Of a DNA stretch of 56,954 bases, positions 1 to 9,269 are shown piece by piece. The position numbers and the translations under genes are program-made. The DNA comes from an uncultured Clostridia bacterium (GTDB taxonomy: Bacteria; Bacillota; Clostridia; UBA1381). The stretch covers positions 1 to 56,954 of the forward strand of contig CANRJY010000013.1 of NCBI GenBank assembly GCA_947631085.1, written 5' to 3'. The notes under the pieces were generated by a model. It was not told where the DNA came from and did not search any database. It was given only the letters and a program-made list of their open reading frames with translations. How positions within the stretch are numbered: the first letter of the stretch is position 1; every line of letters starts with the position of its first letter.

Positions 1-209
1 ATATCGAACAGCACGCAGTCCTTCATGTATATGTCCTTACTGTACCACAGCGGATACTTCCATTTGAACATACTCCCGTACAGCTTTATATTTCTGCTTT
101 CCTTCAGCGGCGATTCGCCATCGGCGAATGTGGTATCGTGAATTTCAAGATCGTTTCCCTGAAACAAAGCGCGCTCACCCGTCAGAAATTCCTGATTTAT
201 CTTTTTCAT
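1..209 (-). CDS. DUF3737 family protein, N-terminal part (cut by window edge)
   Basis: Partial gene entering from the left edge; 69 N-terminal codons are visible. The start region (a GERALF motif, then DGESPLKES and FKWKYPLWY) matches my memory of the DUF3737 family. These are cytosolic proteins predicted to form a right-handed beta-helix, with no established function. The ATG at 209 is preceded by AGGAGG eight bases upstream. A second ATG five bases further upstream runs straight into a stop, so the start is secure. A sigma-A-like promoter lies at 233-261. The rest of the protein lies outside the window. Confidence 0.75.
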   Translation of the reverse strand, partial: MKKINQEFLTGERALFQGNDLEIHDTTFADGESPLKESRNIKLYGSMFKWKYPLWYSKDIYMKDCVLFD

Positions 210-232
210 GCCATTTTCCTCCTATTTATAAT

Positions 233-261
233 ATTGTAGCATAACATCGACAAAACGACAA
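233..261 (-). promoter_or_regulatory. Sigma-A-type promoter of the DUF3737 gene
   Basis: On the minus strand, TTGTCG (256-261) and TACAAT (233-238) are separated by 17 bp, a short distance upstream of the ribosome binding site. Confidence 0.55.
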
Positions 262-516
262 ATGCTTATTGTGAATACTCTGATATGCTTTTCAGTTATA
301 TTGCCGCCGCTTGCGAAGAATTTCGCATTGTGGCGCGCAAAGTATGATAAAATGTTCTCTCAGTCGTCAAAATCTTTGATTTTGGTTACGACGTGAGGTT
401 ATTATACCACATTACATTTATGCTCGTCAAGCATATATCTAATCAGGAAACACAGTCTCAAAGCATATGCGGAGGAATGTCATATGAGAAAATGAATTGT
501 AAATTTAACAGTTCTT

Positions 517-545
517 GGCACGAAACGGCCTCTACGCGGCACGAA
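517..545 (+). promoter_or_regulatory. Paired direct repeat GGCACGAA upstream of the giant-protein promoter
   Basis: GGCACGAA occurs at 517-524 and again at 538-545. The spacing is 21 bp, two helical turns, and the second copy ends six bases before the -35 box. The same pair with the same spacing lies before the second giant-protein gene at 30958-30986. Conservation in non-coding DNA and the position next to -35 suggest an activator site; the spacing resembles that used by LytTR-type response regulators. The protein that binds is unknown. Confidence 0.55.
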
Positions 546-551
546 CAGTTC

Positions 552-580
552 TTGAATATACAATCAGCTCGTGGTATAAT
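552..580 (+). promoter_or_regulatory. Sigma-A promoter of giant secreted protein 1
   Basis: TTGAAT (552-557), 17-bp spacer, TATAAT (575-580). Transcription should begin near 587, giving a leader of about 28 bases with GGAGG at 603-607. Confidence 0.8.
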
Positions 581-614
581 ATATATTTGAATGAAATAAA
601 TTGGAGGTAAAACA

Positions 615-3600
615 ATGAAAAAAAGAATTTTCAGTATGTTATTAACGCTGTGCATGCTCTGTGCGCTTATGCCGGTACTTCCGGCGCGGCAGGCGGATGC
701 GGCTCCGGCGAGTGAAATCAAGGTAGGCGACTATGTGCAGATGGGCGTTTATAACGATACGCCTATACTGTGGCGCTGCGTGGCGGTTGACAGCAACGGT
801 CCGCTTATGCTTGCGGATAAGGCGATCGACACCATGCAGGCGGATGCGACGGGAAGCTTTAATACCGAAGGCTCACACGCCCGCCGCTTAGGCGGTACAA
901 TCGCTTCAAACTACTGGGGCGACAGCAATATACGCACATGGCTCAATTCCGGCGCCGACGCCGGAACGGTGAAGTGGATCGGTCCGCAGCCCGAGTACAG
1001 CCAAGAGGCGGGATTTTTGACGAACTTCACGCCGGAAGAGCTGAGCGCGGTAAAGGAAGTAACGCAGAAATCTATTTTGGCAAGCGCCGATTCGGAGATT
1101 TTTGGGCGCACAGGCAATGAGCTTTTTAAATTTAGTTTCTCCGGTCATGTATCCGGCACCAGTATATACAGCTTAACAGCAAATTACGACAGGGCTTATG
1201 CCGAGCAAACTACGGAAAAAATGTTCCTGCCCGATGTAAAGCAGGTGTACGCTGTTTATCAAAACGCTAATGTTTTGGGCGAGGATTATTACAAGGGAGC
1301 GTATAATGGCGATGAAAAAGTAAGCTATTGGCTCAGAACGCCGAATCCGAACAACGCGGACGGTATGATAATAGCCAATTCCAACGGCGTATTTACCGCA
1401 GCTTCGGCGGACAGTAATACTATCGGAGTGCGTCCCGCGTTCTATTTTAACACGCAGTCCTCGATATTGTATGCCGGCAGCGGAACGGCGGAAAATCCGT
1501 ATGCAAGATCGAAGTTCAGAAGCAGAAGCGTATTAGGAGTGACCGGCTACAGCGGCAAGGATACGATTGCCGATTTGTCGAAAATGATAGAATATGAGGA
1601 CGGTTCCTCCGCGTCGGGCAGATTTACATATACTATCGAAGGCGAAAATGCAATAAACGCATCAATAGACGGCGACACTCTGACTATCCCGAAGGGACTT
1701 GACGCGGGCGAATATTCCCTCACAGTCTCGGCTGTCGAAAAGGGTTCTCTGTATGCTCTCACAAGCGTCGGAGACTATGACTATACGCCTGTTACAACGG
1801 ATATCAGGATAGTAATATACAGCCCCGGCGAGATAAAAGTGGGCGACTATATCCGATTGGGCGAATATAACGGCACGCCGATAGTATGGCGCTGCGTGAA
1901 CATTGACGAAAACGGTCCGCTTATGCTTGCGGATAAGATACTTTGCCGCAAAGTTTTTGATTCACTGGGAAACTTTAGGTCCGGCTCGCACTCAGCACGC
2001 AAAGTCTGGAGAGACACGATCAGACACTACTGGAGCTCAAACTACTGGGGCGACAGCAATCTTCGCTGCTGGCTAAATTCCGACGCCGCTGCCGGAGAGG
2101 TTAAGTGGCGCTGCGGAATTGAGGCCGATTACAGCGGAGAGGCAGGATTTTTGACGAACTTCACGCCGGAAGAGCTGAGCACGGTGAAGGAGGTAACGCA
2201 GAAAGCTATTTTGGCAAGATACGATATATATGGCAGCGAGTACTCATGGTGGGTTGATCAAACGAAAATAACGGGTTATGCGCGTTTTCAATATAATTCC
2301 GATATAAACGGAGTAATGACAAATTACGACATAGCTTATGCCGAGGCATTGACGGATAAGATGTTCCTGCTTGATGTAAAGCAGTTATACGACGTATATC
2401 AAAACGGTGATATTTTGGGCGAGGATTATTACGCGGGCGCGTATGAGGGCGACCAAAAAATATGCTACTGGCTCAGAACACCGGTGCATGAAAATCAATA
2501 CCTTGTGAGAATATCTAATCCCGACGGCAGCGTTGGCGATACCGCGGCGGACGACAACACTACTTGGGCATATTACCCCGATCATGTGGGAAGGTGTCCG
2601 GGAGTTCGCCCCGCGTTCTATTTGGATGAGCAGTCGATCGCTGACTTTATCAATTCCGGCGACGGAACGGCGGCAAACCCGTATAAAAAGCTGAAATTCA
2701 GCGGCAGAAGCGTCTTCCCGGTAAGCGCCTACAGCGACAGTGATACAACCGTCGATTTGTCGGAGATAGTTGAATACGAGGACGGAATCGATACGTCGGA
2801 CAGATTTACATATACTATCGAAGGCGAAAATACATTAAACGCGTCAATAGACGGCGACACTATGACTATCCCGAAGGGAGCAGACGGGGGTATATACACA
2901 CTCACAGTCAATGCTGTCGAAAAGGAATCTCAGAGCACACTTGCAAGTATTAACAAATACGGTCATTCGCCTTTTACAACGAATATCAGCATAATAATGT
3001 ATGACATCGGAGATACTCAAACAGGCAAAAATATTCAAATAGGCGAATATGTTCGAATGGGCGAATATAACGGCAAGCCGATAATATGGCGCTGCGTGGA
3101 CATAGACGAAAACGGTCCGCTTATGCTTGCGGATAAGGTAATCGACATCAAGGTTATGGATGCGGGCGGAAACAGTTTCGGCTCGAGCTCACATGGCACC
3201 CGATTAAATAATTACGGTTCAAACTACTGGGGCGACAGCAATATTCGCAGCTGGCTCAATTCCGACGCCGCTGCCGGAATGGTGGATTGGCCCTGCGGAA
3301 AACCGCCGTCACAGTACAGCGGAGAGGCAGGATTTTTGACGAACTTCACGCCGGATGAGCTGGGCGCGATAAAGGAAGTGTCCCAGAAAGCTATTTTGGC
3401 GTCTTGTGATGTGGATGAAAATAATCAGCCGAAGTGGTACACTGTCGGAGAGAATTTTACAGGTACGGAGCCTTTCGAGCTGGTTGAGAATATAGAAGAT
3501 GTAACGGCAAATTACGATAATGCTTATGCCGAATATATAACGGATAAGATGTTCCTGCCCGATGTAAAGCAGTTATACACCGTTTATGAAATATTTGGTG

Positions 3601-6398
3601 ATGATTATTACGCAGGAGCGTATAATTTGCAGGACGAGAACAGCGATAAAGTAAGCTATTGGCTCAGAACACCGAAAGCGAACAGCGTAGGCGGTCAGAG
3701 AAAAGCCGATCCTAACGGAGCCGTTACCGAGACTCCGGCGAATGCGAACGGCATCGGAGTGCGTCCCGCGTTCTATCTGAATACGCAGTCCGTAGGCTTT
3801 AAATCAGGCGACGGAACGACGGAAAATCCGTATTCGGTACGCCGCAACGTATTCGGCGGCGAAGATCCGATCGAGATAAGAGCAACCTACGGCTATGAAA
3901 ACCGCATAATAGATAATTTGTCGAAGTATATGGCGTATGCGGACGGACACTCTACAGCCAACGAGTTTACATATACGATAGAGGGCGAAAACACGGTAGG
4001 CGCGTCAATCAATGGCGACACGCTGACTGTCCCGACTGGACTTGAACCGGGTGAATATCCGCTCACTGTCAAGGCAGTCGAGAATGAGCCGAAATACACT
4101 CTCGCAAGCATTTATAAATACGGCTCCGCGCCGGTTATGCTGAATATTAAAGTGATAATTCAGAAGCTCGAGCCGGAAATGACCGTAACAGGCAAGTCGC
4201 TTTCGTATACAGGCAGCGCGCAGGAGCTTGTCACCGGTACAGCAAAAGGCGGCACACTCGTGTACAGCCTGAGTGAGAACGGCGATTATTCGGAAAAGGT
4301 TGCGACGGCTGTGAGCGCGGGCAACTATACCGTTTGGTACAAGGTGATAGGTGACGCTACTCACAACGACAGCGAGCCGCAGTCCGTAACGGCTTCAATC
4401 GCAAAGGTTACAGCGGCAGCGACGGTAAAAGCGAACGAGCTTGTGTTTAAGAACAGGGATCAGTATCTCGTAACCGGTAAAACAAACGACGGCACGCTTG
4501 TGTACAGCACGAGCGAGAACGGCGAGTATTCGGAAAAAATCCCGACAGGCAAAGACGTTGGCGATTACACCGTTTGGTACAAGGTTATCGGCGATTCCAA
4601 CCACACCGACAGCGCGCCGCGGGCGACAACTGCTTCGATTAAAAATATTGTTGGTATAAGCATAGAAAAAAAGCCGATAAACACGACGATTATCGAAGGG
4701 ATGCCCTTCGACGCGTCGGGCTTAAAGGTAACGGCCGACTGCGGCGACGGCGAAACATTTGAGGTGCTCGGCTACACGCTGTCGGGCTACGATACATCAA
4801 AGGTCGGCGAGCAGACCGTTACGGTAACATATGCGGGCAAGACTGCAGAATTTAAAATAACGGTAGAAGCAAAGTCGATGACAAACATAGAGCTTACGCA
4901 TAGGCCCGACAAGCTGACATACTATCAGGGCGACGCGCTTGACATAGCAGGTATGGTAATTACCGCGTTCTATAACAATAACACATCGGAGTTTATCAAT
5001 AACAGTGATTGTACGGTAAGCGGATCGGCGGACAATGTCGGCGAACAGACCGTTACGGTAACATATAACGGTCAGACGGTCAAATTTACCGTGACCGTGC
5101 TTGAAAGACCTGTTGAAACACAAACGGTAGAAACGCCACTCATAGAAACGGCTGATTTCTACGGCGGCAAGCGCGCTATAATCTCATGTGCAACAGACGG
5201 CGCGGACATTTACTATACGACCGACGGCAGCGATCCGACAACAGCATCAGAAAAATATGCGGCTCCGATTGAGCTTACAGAATCGGCGGAGATAAAGGCT
5301 GTAGCCGTTAAATCCGACATGAACGACAGCGCCGTTTCGGGTAAAACCGTCACTGTTGAAAGGGTAGCGGCTCCGGTCGCGAGCCTAACCGGAGAGGTCG
5401 AGGTCGGAACGACGGTAAGCCTGCTCAGTTCAACCGCCGGAGCGGAAATATACTACACCTTCGGCGACTCGCTTGATGAGACCAACTACAAGAAATATAC
5501 AGATGAGATAGTCATAACAGGAAGCACGAAGATACGGGCAGTCGCTGCTAAACGCGGCTACGCACAGAGCGAAGGCGTAACATTCGAATACACCATAGCT
5601 CCGCCCGAGGAGGAGGAAGAACCGAGCGAGACAAACCGCGCTCTGCTCGACGCGGGAGAAACGATGTGTAAAGCGGGAAATACATTCAGTCTGCCGGCAT
5701 ATATCTATTCCGAAAAAGCCGTCAGCGACTTCCGTTACACTCTCAGCTTTGACAGTGATAAGTTTGAGTATATAGGCTTTGAGGCAGGCGAAGATGTGCC
5801 GGCGTCGGCTGTATCGGTAACGGCGAATGAAAACAACGTAACTGTGCGCGGCGCAGTAGACGGGCTCACAGCCGCTGAGGCGTGCGTGCTCATATTCAAA
5901 GCGAAATCCGATGTTGAAGCGGACGACTATCTCCTGCCCGTAGACGACATCGATATAAACACCGCCGACAACAGTCTGACAGACATATGGTACTTAGACG
6001 GTCTTGTTTCGATAATACCCGAGGGCACGAGCATCACTGCCAGCGCGTTTCTCTCCGACGCGGACGATAACATCATAGAGAACACCGAGGATGTAAAGGG
6101 AAATGTGACAGCATGGATACTTGCGGAAACGGCTGAAGAAATGCCCGAGGGCGGAGAACCGATAAGCTTTGATATAATCCTTGCGTTCTACGACACAAAC
6201 GGCGCGCTTGTCAAAGTAGACACACTCGAAGCGGAGCTGTCCGGCGAGATGGATCTGTTTGAGAAAGAAATATCAATTCCGGAAAACACCGAAATAGGCG
6301 ACGTAAAACTGATGGTATGGGACAACACAGGCACAATGAAGCCGCTTATGGAAGCTACGCCGGTGGTACATCCATACGGTTATGAGTTGGGTGAATAA
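615..6398 (+). CDS. Giant secreted modular protein 1 (three DUF6273-like domains, Ig-like, CHB_HEX-like, cohesin-like)
   Basis: A 1927-residue protein with a clear N-terminal signal peptide (about residues 1-29). Domain order read from internal repetition: three copies of a DUF6273-like domain (about 34-280, 404-670, 806-1055). Each has the hallmarks NYWGDSN, GFLTNFT, YWLRTP and GVRPAFY, and each is followed by an Ig-like segment of about 100 residues. Next come two MBG-like repeats (1184-1346; SYTGS and YTVWYKVIGD), two bacterial Ig-like type 3 domains (1346-1498) and two chitobiase C-terminal-like domains (1504-1662; YYTTDGSDPT). A cohesin-like beta-sandwich (1675-1802) and a terminal beta module close the protein. 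No LPXTG, SLH or transmembrane anchor is visible, so it may be released or held non-covalently. It shares its promoter and C-terminal half with the gene at 31057. Function is unknown; adhesion or carbohydrate binding is inference from the module types. Confidence 0.85.
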   Translation: MKKRIFSMLLTLCMLCALMPVLPARQADAAPASEIKVGDYVQMGVYNDTPILWRCVAVDSNGPLMLADKAIDTMQADATGSFNTEGSHARRLGGTIASNYWGDSNIRTWLNSGADAGTVKWIGPQPEYSQEAGFLTNFTPEELSAVKEVTQKSILASADSEIFGRTGNELFKFSFSGHVSGTSIYSLTANYDRAYAEQTTEKMFLPDVKQVYAVYQNANVLGEDYYKGAYNGDEKVSYWLRTPNPNNADGMIIANSNGVFTAASADSNTIGVRPAFYFNTQSSILYAGSGTAENPYARSKFRSRSVLGVTGYSGKDTIADLSKMIEYEDGSSASGRFTYTIEGENAINASIDGDTLTIPKGLDAGEYSLTVSAVEKGSLYALTSVGDYDYTPVTTDIRIVIYSPGEIKVGDYIRLGEYNGTPIVWRCVNIDENGPLMLADKILCRKVFDSLGNFRSGSHSARKVWRDTIRHYWSSNYWGDSNLRCWLNSDAAAGEVKWRCGIEADYSGEAGFLTNFTPEELSTVKEVTQKAILARYDIYGSEYSWWVDQTKITGYARFQYNSDINGVMTNYDIAYAEALTDKMFLLDVKQLYDVYQNGDILGEDYYAGAYEGDQKICYWLRTPVHENQYLVRISNPDGSVGDTAADDNTTWAYYPDHVGRCPGVRPAFYLDEQSIADFINSGDGTAANPYKKLKFSGRSVFPVSAYSDSDTTVDLSEIVEYEDGIDTSDRFTYTIEGENTLNASIDGDTMTIPKGADGGIYTLTVNAVEKESQSTLASINKYGHSPFTTNISIIMYDIGDTQTGKNIQIGEYVRMGEYNGKPIIWRCVDIDENGPLMLADKVIDIKVMDAGGNSFGSSSHGTRLNNYGSNYWGDSNIRSWLNSDAAAGMVDWPCGKPPSQYSGEAGFLTNFTPDELGAIKEVSQKAILASCDVDENNQPKWYTVGENFTGTEPFELVENIEDVTANYDNAYAEYITDKMFLPDVKQLYTVYEIFGDDYYAGAYNLQDENSDKVSYWLRTPKANSVGGQRKADPNGAVTETPANANGIGVRPAFYLNTQSVGFKSGDGTTENPYSVRRNVFGGEDPIEIRATYGYENRIIDNLSKYMAYADGHSTANEFTYTIEGENTVGASINGDTLTVPTGLEPGEYPLTVKAVENEPKYTLASIYKYGSAPVMLNIKVIIQKLEPEMTVTGKSLSYTGSAQELVTGTAKGGTLVYSLSENGDYSEKVATAVSAGNYTVWYKVIGDATHNDSEPQSVTASIAKVTAAATVKANELVFKNRDQYLVTGKTNDGTLVYSTSENGEYSEKIPTGKDVGDYTVWYKVIGDSNHTDSAPRATTASIKNIVGISIEKKPINTTIIEGMPFDASGLKVTADCGDGETFEVLGYTLSGYDTSKVGEQTVTVTYAGKTAEFKITVEAKSMTNIELTHRPDKLTYYQGDALDIAGMVITAFYNNNTSEFINNSDCTVSGSADNVGEQTVTVTYNGQTVKFTVTVLERPVETQTVETPLIETADFYGGKRAIISCATDGADIYYTTDGSDPTTASEKYAAPIELTESAEIKAVAVKSDMNDSAVSGKTVTVERVAAPVASLTGEVEVGTTVSLLSSTAGAEIYYTFGDSLDETNYKKYTDEIVITGSTKIRAVAAKRGYAQSEGVTFEYTIAPPEEEEEPSETNRALLDAGETMCKAGNTFSLPAYIYSEKAVSDFRYTLSFDSDKFEYIGFEAGEDVPASAVSVTANENNVTVRGAVDGLTAAEACVLIFKAKSDVEADDYLLPVDDIDINTADNSLTDIWYLDGLVSIIPEGTSITASAFLSDADDNIIENTEDVKGNVTAWILAETAEEMPEGGEPISFDIILAFYDTNGALVKVDTLEAELSGEMDLFEKEISIPENTEIGDVKLMVWDNTGTMKPLMEATPVVHPYGYELGE

Positions 6399-6427
6399 GA
6401 TATGATAAGATGAAAAATTTATACCGA

Positions 6428-6464
6428 AAAGGCGCTTGTCCTCTTTTATGAGGATAGCGCCTTT
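6428..6464 (+). terminator. Stem-loop after giant protein 1
   Basis: The left arm at 6428-6443 begins AAAGGCGC and continues with TGTCCTC after a bulged T. The right arm GAGGATAGCGCCTTT at 6450-6464 pairs with it around a six-base loop. The U-tract after the stem is short, so termination strength is uncertain. Confidence 0.6.
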
Positions 6465-7484
6465 TATGCGGTGCATCAGATTGACAGCATACCGTTTCGA
6501 TACGCATATTGACAATTCTTGCCATTTTTATGCGGCGTTCATCATTTCAAATACCTGTCCTGATCTTGGGTATAAATAAACATGAAGTATTACGACTTGC
6601 AAGAGACAAATTATTGCTTGTAAAAAATTGGAAAAATAATAAATAGATTGGGGAATTCTTGTATTTTGTATAAGATTCATTGTTTTGTTTACATAGATTC
6701 ATGATGATATTATATCAAAAATATATATTCCGTGATACGCTCTTTCATAATCCCATTTTAACAGGCTGTCATAAAATTATTGATTAAACTGTCTTGTGTC
6801 ATGCCATCGGAATGCAGCGCCGACCGTCAAGAGCGAATAAGCTGAACTCTATAAAATCATGCCAGATCGATTGGATCCTGTAGCTTCAGCTGCGGACATA
6901 ACATAGACGGTGCGGGGATGATCCGCACCCAGAGCGGCAACTCTGAGCGCGTCATGTTTCCCCTGTGAACCGATTCCCGTTTAGACCCTATACCGTATTG
7001 GTATTACTTGTGAATCGTTTCCTGTGTCCTCAAACCCTTTGCCCCTACCCGTAAATTGGTATAGGCTTTGGACTTTGATGATGCCGATGACCGGGGTCGA
7101 ACCGGTACGGGTATCACTACCCACGGGATTTTAAGTTGTTCCGTTCCATGATTAAGTAGTATTTTTAAGCTTTATTTAAAGTTATTTGGCGCTGTTTTAT
7201 GCGCGCAAAAATCGCATAGGAAAGCCATATTTGAATTATCTTTACGTTTTTGGCAGTAAAATGGTGGTAAAAAATAATAAACTGCCCTATTTTTTATGTT
7301 TTGGCATACACATATATGCTTACAATGTATATTATCGGTATGTATCTGTATATCAAAAATAGGATATGAACTTGGTTTTGCCGCTTATTTACGCCGATTT
7401 ATTCTTTTCTATTCCGATATTTCATCAGATATTCCCGTATTATTACAGAATGATTATATTTTCGCGAAATTTCTGTTTCCGCTG
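6465..7484. other. Gene-free stretch of about 1 kb with a tRNA remnant
   Basis: No convincing coding frame. 6540-6780 is AT-rich and featureless to me. 6890-7065 has higher GC and small structures: a hairpin GGTGCGG/CCGCACC near 6909-6929, an inverted repeat CCTATACC (6987-6994) / GGTATAGG (7058-7065), and two imperfect direct copies of a TGTGAA-CGATTCC-like element about 47 bp apart (from about 6964 and 7010). A tRNA-Leu 3' half follows at 7080-7134. Beyond it the DNA is AT-rich up to the dac promoter. The pattern fits the scar of an integrated element, but no integrase or transposase frame is recognisable. Confidence 0.5.
7080..7134 (-). pseudogene. 3' half of a tRNA-Leu(UAA) gene (candidate attachment-site remnant)
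   Basis: Read on the minus strand, this has an anticodon loop CTTAAAA with the UAA anticodon and the 3' strand of the anticodon stem. A long variable arm follows (GGGTA/TACCC), then a T-arm (ACCGG, loop TTCGACC, CCGGT), then an acceptor 3' strand CATCGGC ending in ATCA. The D-arm, the 5' acceptor strand and the 5' anticodon-stem strand are absent upstream. A 3' half cut at the anticodon loop is the typical duplicate left by tyrosine-recombinase elements that integrate into tRNA genes. It cannot make a functional tRNA. Confidence 0.75.
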
Positions 7485-7513
7485 TTGCAATATTTTACAA
7501 ATTTCTGTATAAT
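7485..7513 (+). promoter_or_regulatory. Sigma-A promoter of the D,D-carboxypeptidase gene
   Basis: TTGCAA (7485-7490), 17-bp spacer, TATAAT (7508-7513). Confidence 0.75.
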
Positions 7514-7558
7514 ATAACTCTGAAAACATATAATAAATTGAAGGTTGTGATTGATTTT

Positions 7559-9223
7559 ATGAGAAAAAAACAAATTATCTCTTTTATGATTGCCTTGGCA
7601 GTCTCTTTTATGTCATCCGCCGAGTTGATTTCGTCTTTTACCGCCGAAAACAGTTTGCTGACGACGGTGTTCGCCTCGGAAACGGATGAGGAATCGGGAG
7701 ACGCAGACGAGGAAAACATAGATACAGATGAGGAATCAAATGACGAAAGCGATGAGTCGGAGGAAACTGACGGCGCCGCTTCAGATACCGGCGCGCAGAC
7801 GAACTTCAATAACATCGCGGACGCGTCGGAGGGAACGTATATTGAGGACAGCAGTTTAACCGCTCCCGACACCTCATATTCAAAATCGGCTCTGCTTATG
7901 GATATGACAACGGGACGCATGATTTACGGAAAAAATGTCGATGTTAAAATGTATCCCGCAAGCACGACGAAAATAATGACATGTATTCTCGCGCTTGAAA
8001 AGGGAAATTTGTCGGACATGGTAACCGCAAATTATCAGGCTTTGGCTTCAATAACTCTTGACGATTCGCAGATAGGTATTCTTATCGGCGAAGAATTTAC
8101 TTTGGAACAGCTCGTATACAGTATGATGGTCCAGTCCGCAAACGACGCGGCAAATGTCATCGCAATACACATCGCCGGTTCGATAGACTCGTTCGTCGAG
8201 CTTATGAACAACAAGGCGCAGGAGCTTGGTATGACAAACACGCACTTTGTAAACGCCTGCGGCGTACATGATGACAACCACTACACGACCGCGCGCGATC
8301 TTGCAATTCTCGCAAGATACGCGATGCAAAACGAGACTTTCCGAAACATCGTTAAAACAGTGGTATACAAAATTCCGCCCACGGCAAAATACAAGGTCGA
8401 GCGTATTCTTACCAACACCAACCTGTTTCTGAGCACGATCCGCTCGCTACAGTATATGTATCCGCCGTGTACCGGAATCAAGACGGGTCATACGTCGCAG
8501 TCGGGCTATTGTCTCGTAGCGTCGGCGGAATATAACGACACGAACCTGCTCGCGGTGTCTATGGGCTGTCCGCCAAACACCGATCCAAATGATAACGAAG
8601 GCTCGTTCTCGTACATTGACACGCGGAATATGTTCCAGTTCGGATTTGACAATTACCTGCATCAGGTAATCGCAACGCCCGGCGACATGGTCGCGGATAA
8701 AACGGTTTACGAAGCGAAAAATAATCTGCGCGTGGCTTTGACGGTCGATAATGAGGTTTCCTCTCTTATCCCTCAAAACGTTGAGCGCGCGGCGGAGATC
8801 GTTCCCGAAATAACTCTTCCCGAGGTCGTCAACGCGCCGGTTGCAAAAGGCGATGTTATAGGCACGGTCACATACTCGTATAAAGGAATGCAGATAGGCT
8901 CCGCAAACCTTGTCGCGACAAACGACGTTGAGCTGAATTATGTGCTTCATGTACTTCATATCACGCTTAAAATTATAAAAAGCCCGTTCTTCTTTATACC
9001 GGTTATACTGCTTATAATTATAGGCGTCGCGGCATACCGCAGAAAAAAGAAGCTTGAACGCAAAAGACGCATTCAGCAGATACGCCGTAACAGACAGGCA
9101 AACGCCGATAATGAGCTGAACCGCCGCACTCCCGACAGGAACGCGTCGAGAACGGAACGTCAGCGCAGCGAAAGCAAAGGTTCTACCTCGCGCTACGGAG
9201 ACAGCTCTCAGGATAAAAAATAA
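7559..9223 (+). CDS. D-alanyl-D-alanine carboxypeptidase (PBP5/DacF family), membrane-anchored
   Basis: A serine-type D-Ala-D-Ala carboxypeptidase that trims the terminal D-Ala from peptidoglycan stem peptides outside the membrane. The three catalytic motifs of peptidase family S11 are present: SxxK as STTK (135-138), SxN as SAN (193-195) and KTG (308-310). The protein has a signal peptide. A very acidic linker (about residues 40-72, nearly all Asp, Glu and Ser) precedes the catalytic domain. It ends with a transmembrane helix (about 477-493) and a strongly basic cytoplasmic tail, instead of the usual amphipathic anchor helix. I chose the ATG at 7559 because it begins the signal peptide. The ribosome binding site is weak there, and a TTG at 7538 or GTG at 7547 cannot be excluded. 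The gene is monocistronic and converges on miaA through a shared terminator. Confidence 0.9.
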   Translation: MRKKQIISFMIALAVSFMSSAELISSFTAENSLLTTVFASETDEESGDADEENIDTDEESNDESDESEETDGAASDTGAQTNFNNIADASEGTYIEDSSLTAPDTSYSKSALLMDMTTGRMIYGKNVDVKMYPASTTKIMTCILALEKGNLSDMVTANYQALASITLDDSQIGILIGEEFTLEQLVYSMMVQSANDAANVIAIHIAGSIDSFVELMNNKAQELGMTNTHFVNACGVHDDNHYTTARDLAILARYAMQNETFRNIVKTVVYKIPPTAKYKVERILTNTNLFLSTIRSLQYMYPPCTGIKTGHTSQSGYCLVASAEYNDTNLLAVSMGCPPNTDPNDNEGSFSYIDTRNMFQFGFDNYLHQVIATPGDMVADKTVYEAKNNLRVALTVDNEVSSLIPQNVERAAEIVPEITLPEVVNAPVAKGDVIGTVTYSYKGMQIGSANLVATNDVELNYVLHVLHITLKIIKSPFFFIPVILLIIIGVAAYRRKKKLERKRRIQQIRRNRQANADNELNRRTPDRNASRTERQRSESKGSTSRYGDSSQDKK

Positions 9224-9234
9224 CCACATAATAT

Positions 9235-9269
9235 AAATGCTGTTTCGGATTTTATCCGAAACAGCATTT
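9235..9269. terminator. Bidirectional terminator between dac and miaA
   Basis: A perfect 15-bp stem (9235-9249 with 9255-9269, loop TTTTA), with A/T flanks on both sides. The right arm is also coding sequence: it encodes the last residues of MiaA, and the miaA stop codon lies in the loop. Confidence 0.9.

Noticed and set aside
363-392. Hairpin with CAAAATC/GATTTTG arms as a terminator
   Set aside because: No gene ends there on either strand and there is no T run; it is left as an unexplained palindrome.
508-554. ACAGTTCTTG repeats (508-517, 545-554) as an AgrA-like operator
   Set aside because: The first copy is not conserved at the second giant gene, and the spacing is 37 bp; the GGCACGAA pair is the conserved element.
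6850-7060. Integrase or transposase remnant near the tRNA fragment
   Set aside because: All six frames are broken and I could not recognise any recombinase motif.
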